Assembly (NCBI GenBank): GCA_003342895.1
Contig: PTFA01000005.1
Coordinates: forward strand, 3,221,988-3,285,987
Source: Casuarius casuarius
Lineage: Eukaryota > Chordata > Aves > Casuariiformes > Casuariidae
Length of the DNA: 64,000 nucleotides
Direction: 5' to 3'
The position numbers and the translations under genes were made by a program. The notes beneath the pieces were generated by a model. The model saw only the letters and a list, made by a program, of their open reading frames with translations, had not been told where the DNA came from and made no database searches. Numbering within the stretch: the first letter of the stretch is position 1; each line of letters begins with the position of its first letter. Below, one piece after another: positions 62,401 through 64,000 of this stretch.

Positions 62401-64000
62401 GTCTAAGGAGTCATTGAATTTTGATGGCTTTTTTCTAGAGAGGGTACCTCAGGATAAGAGGCTGGTTTGACGAATTTTAAGAAAACACATTTTTTCTGCA
62501 TGATTGGGGTTTGCAGGAATGAATTTCAGGCAGTCCAAAGAGACCAGATATTCTCATTGTCCCTGAAATCCCCCTATGTGAGAACAGGAAAAATCGAGCT
62601 TACAGTCATATAAACTATTCCAGCTGTTGTTTTGCCAGAGTGAAGGATTGCTGCCTTAAGCTGCACGTCCCATCTCCTTCCCCAGTGCTCACTGCCCTCG
62701 ATTGCTCCTTAATGCAGTTCTGGAAAATGCATGTGAAAAGGGAGGTTTCCAGTCCTTAGTATGGTTCACAGACTTTTAGGAATATTGTGTGGAAAAGAGC
62801 AATGAAAGGGATTCCTTTTTTATGGGCTCAGCAGGGAAATGAAGAAATAGGCTGTAAAGGAGAAAGGAAAGAAGGTGGGTCTGGAGGGGTAGGAGCATGC
62901 TGTCTTTACAGCAGAGGAGGCACGTGGATCCTGAATTGATTTAAAAGTTATACCTTGAGCCTAAGCAATATTCAAGAAGCTATTTCCCTGTCTCCATTTT
63001 CATACCGGAATTGGAAACTACTCCTTTGCCTAGATCTGTATGTTTCTGGTGCTATGCGATGTAAAAAACAACTGTTTTTGAAACCTTTACATGATTCATC
63101 TGCTTCAGCTGTGTGTCCCTGAAGGCTAGGGCAGCTCAATATAGGCCAGCTGATAGTGCAAGAGCTGTGATGAAGGGTGTGCTTTGGCTCAGGGTCTGTT
63201 GATGTTTATTCTGGAGGTTTTTGCTGCTCCAGGAAGGTTAAAAAGAAATAAATAAACAATCCTGCCATGTTTGCAATAAAGAAGTGAGACAAACTAGCTC
63301 CCAGCTGCCTGCCTTGCTGCTCTGCTGGATTTCAGCCTCCCTATATGGAAGTGGCAAGGAGCCACACTTCAGAGTATTGGCTCATGTTGCAGGTGAAATA
63401 GGTTTACATTAATATCCCAGCATTGTGAATTTTTGCTGCCCCTTGTGGGGGAAGTTGCTGGGGCTGCTTGTGTACTTGTGCTGGGCTGCTTGGGCTTTTA
63501 AGACAGCAGTGCTGCTGTAGTGGCACCTGTGCTGTAAAGACCAATTTCTGTAGAAGAGAGGAAGTGGTACCCGTGGGAAGTGGCAGTCCTGGGTTTTACC
63601 TGCAGCTGGGTGAGTGTCAGAGCAGTGGGGGTTAGGTGGGTGGGATGCATGTGGAGCAGCCTGCTGAGTGCCTGACTGGGGAGCCTTTCTGGGGCTGGGC
63701 CTCATGTTCCTTCACTGTGGGAGGAAATTTTGCATTTTTATCAGTGTGTAGGGATTTGTCTGGGTTTGTGCCACTTCCAGGGTGGTTAGAAATAGTGCTG
63801 TGGCAAGCTGCAGGAGCATGGCAACTGCCTAGCTGTGCAAAGTGCTTCTGTTTGCTGTGTAACTGTATGAAATCTGCTGCTTTGCTGATATGTCCTGAAA
63901 TGCATCAGAATCTTCTTAGTCATGTTTGGGTAAATAATGTTTCATGTAATGCTCTTTCTTCTTTTTTTTTCCCTCAACTTTTTGTAGCTTAGCTGTAGGA

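Larger units (their letters stand above)
42924..64000 (+). other. BICD1: BICD1 intron 1 (5' part)
   Basis: Begins at the GTGAGC donor and runs to the window end without any sequence that continues BICD1 in phase 0 after the LKE residues. A long first intron is expected for this gene. Contents: AT-rich DNA, one CR1 copy, several MIR-like fragments, four AATTTGGCCC-type elements and short simple repeats, listed separately. Stretches with nothing identified are 43210-44420, 44510-48170, 48870-51830, 53350-55790, 55930-58420, 59860-61210 and 62410-64000. A 130-codon minus-strand frame at 57439-57831 is unrecognised. The polypyrimidine-AG at 63969-63987 is not followed by BICD1-like coding sequence. 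Confidence 0.85.

Noticed and set aside
63969..64000. Polypyrimidine tract and AG at the window end as a BICD1 exon 2 acceptor
   Set aside because: The bases after the AG do not encode the residues expected after the exon 1 boundary, and the window ends too soon to see more.
1..64000. CRISPR arrays, bacterial operons, phage or other prokaryotic systems
   Set aside because: No regularly spaced repeats and no prokaryote-like gene density. Composition, LINE content and the spliced BICD1 exon are vertebrate.

Overview
This is a stretch of vertebrate nuclear genome, not microbial DNA. It is mostly AT-rich noncoding sequence whose reading frames are short and unstructured. It contains degenerate CR1 LINEs resembling the chicken CR1 consensus, MIR-type SINE remnants and one clear vertebrate coding exon with a canonical splice donor. 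Sparse, old CR1s and modest repeat density suggest a sauropsid, most likely a bird; a crocodilian or turtle is not excluded. Two runs of N (9439-9494 and 42452-42689) and scattered single Ns mark it as a draft assembly.

The only gene I can support is BICD1 (bicaudal D homolog 1), + strand. Its first coding exon is 42711-42923 (71 codons) inside a CpG island of about 42050-43130. The exon ends in a phase-0 GAG|GTGAGC donor, and the remaining 21 kb (42924-64000) is the start of intron 1. No second BICD1 exon is visible. The 238-base gap just upstream of the start codon probably hides part of the 5' UTR and core promoter.

Layout. 1-42 kb: sequence 5' of BICD1 with no recognisable protein-coding gene. 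It holds a degenerate CTGACC-type repeat (about 480-1010), a 1.4-kb decayed CR1 (about 1695-3072), three weak LTR-like segments (about 15.6-16.44, 17.2-18.0 and 23.9-24.3 kb), a divergent minus-strand CR1 (about 28.7-29.4 kb), a long (AC)n microsatellite (31935-31983), a second CpG-rich island with CRE-like, TATA-like and E-box motifs (about 35.64-36.43 kb), a CR1 3' end (about 36.8-37.0 kb) and a MIR remnant (about 41.0-41.17 kb). 42-43.1 kb: BICD1 promoter island and exon 1. 43.1-64 kb: intron 1, with one CR1 (48.18-48.86 kb), several MIR-like fragments and four copies of a short degenerate element ending in AATTTGGCCC or a close variant.

I found no new multi-gene system, no CRISPR array, no operon and no tRNA or rRNA gene. 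The most useful leads are the promoter-like CpG island 6-7 kb upstream of BICD1 and the cluster of ancient short repeats inside intron 1. Repeat calls rest on remembered family consensus sequences, because no search could be run.
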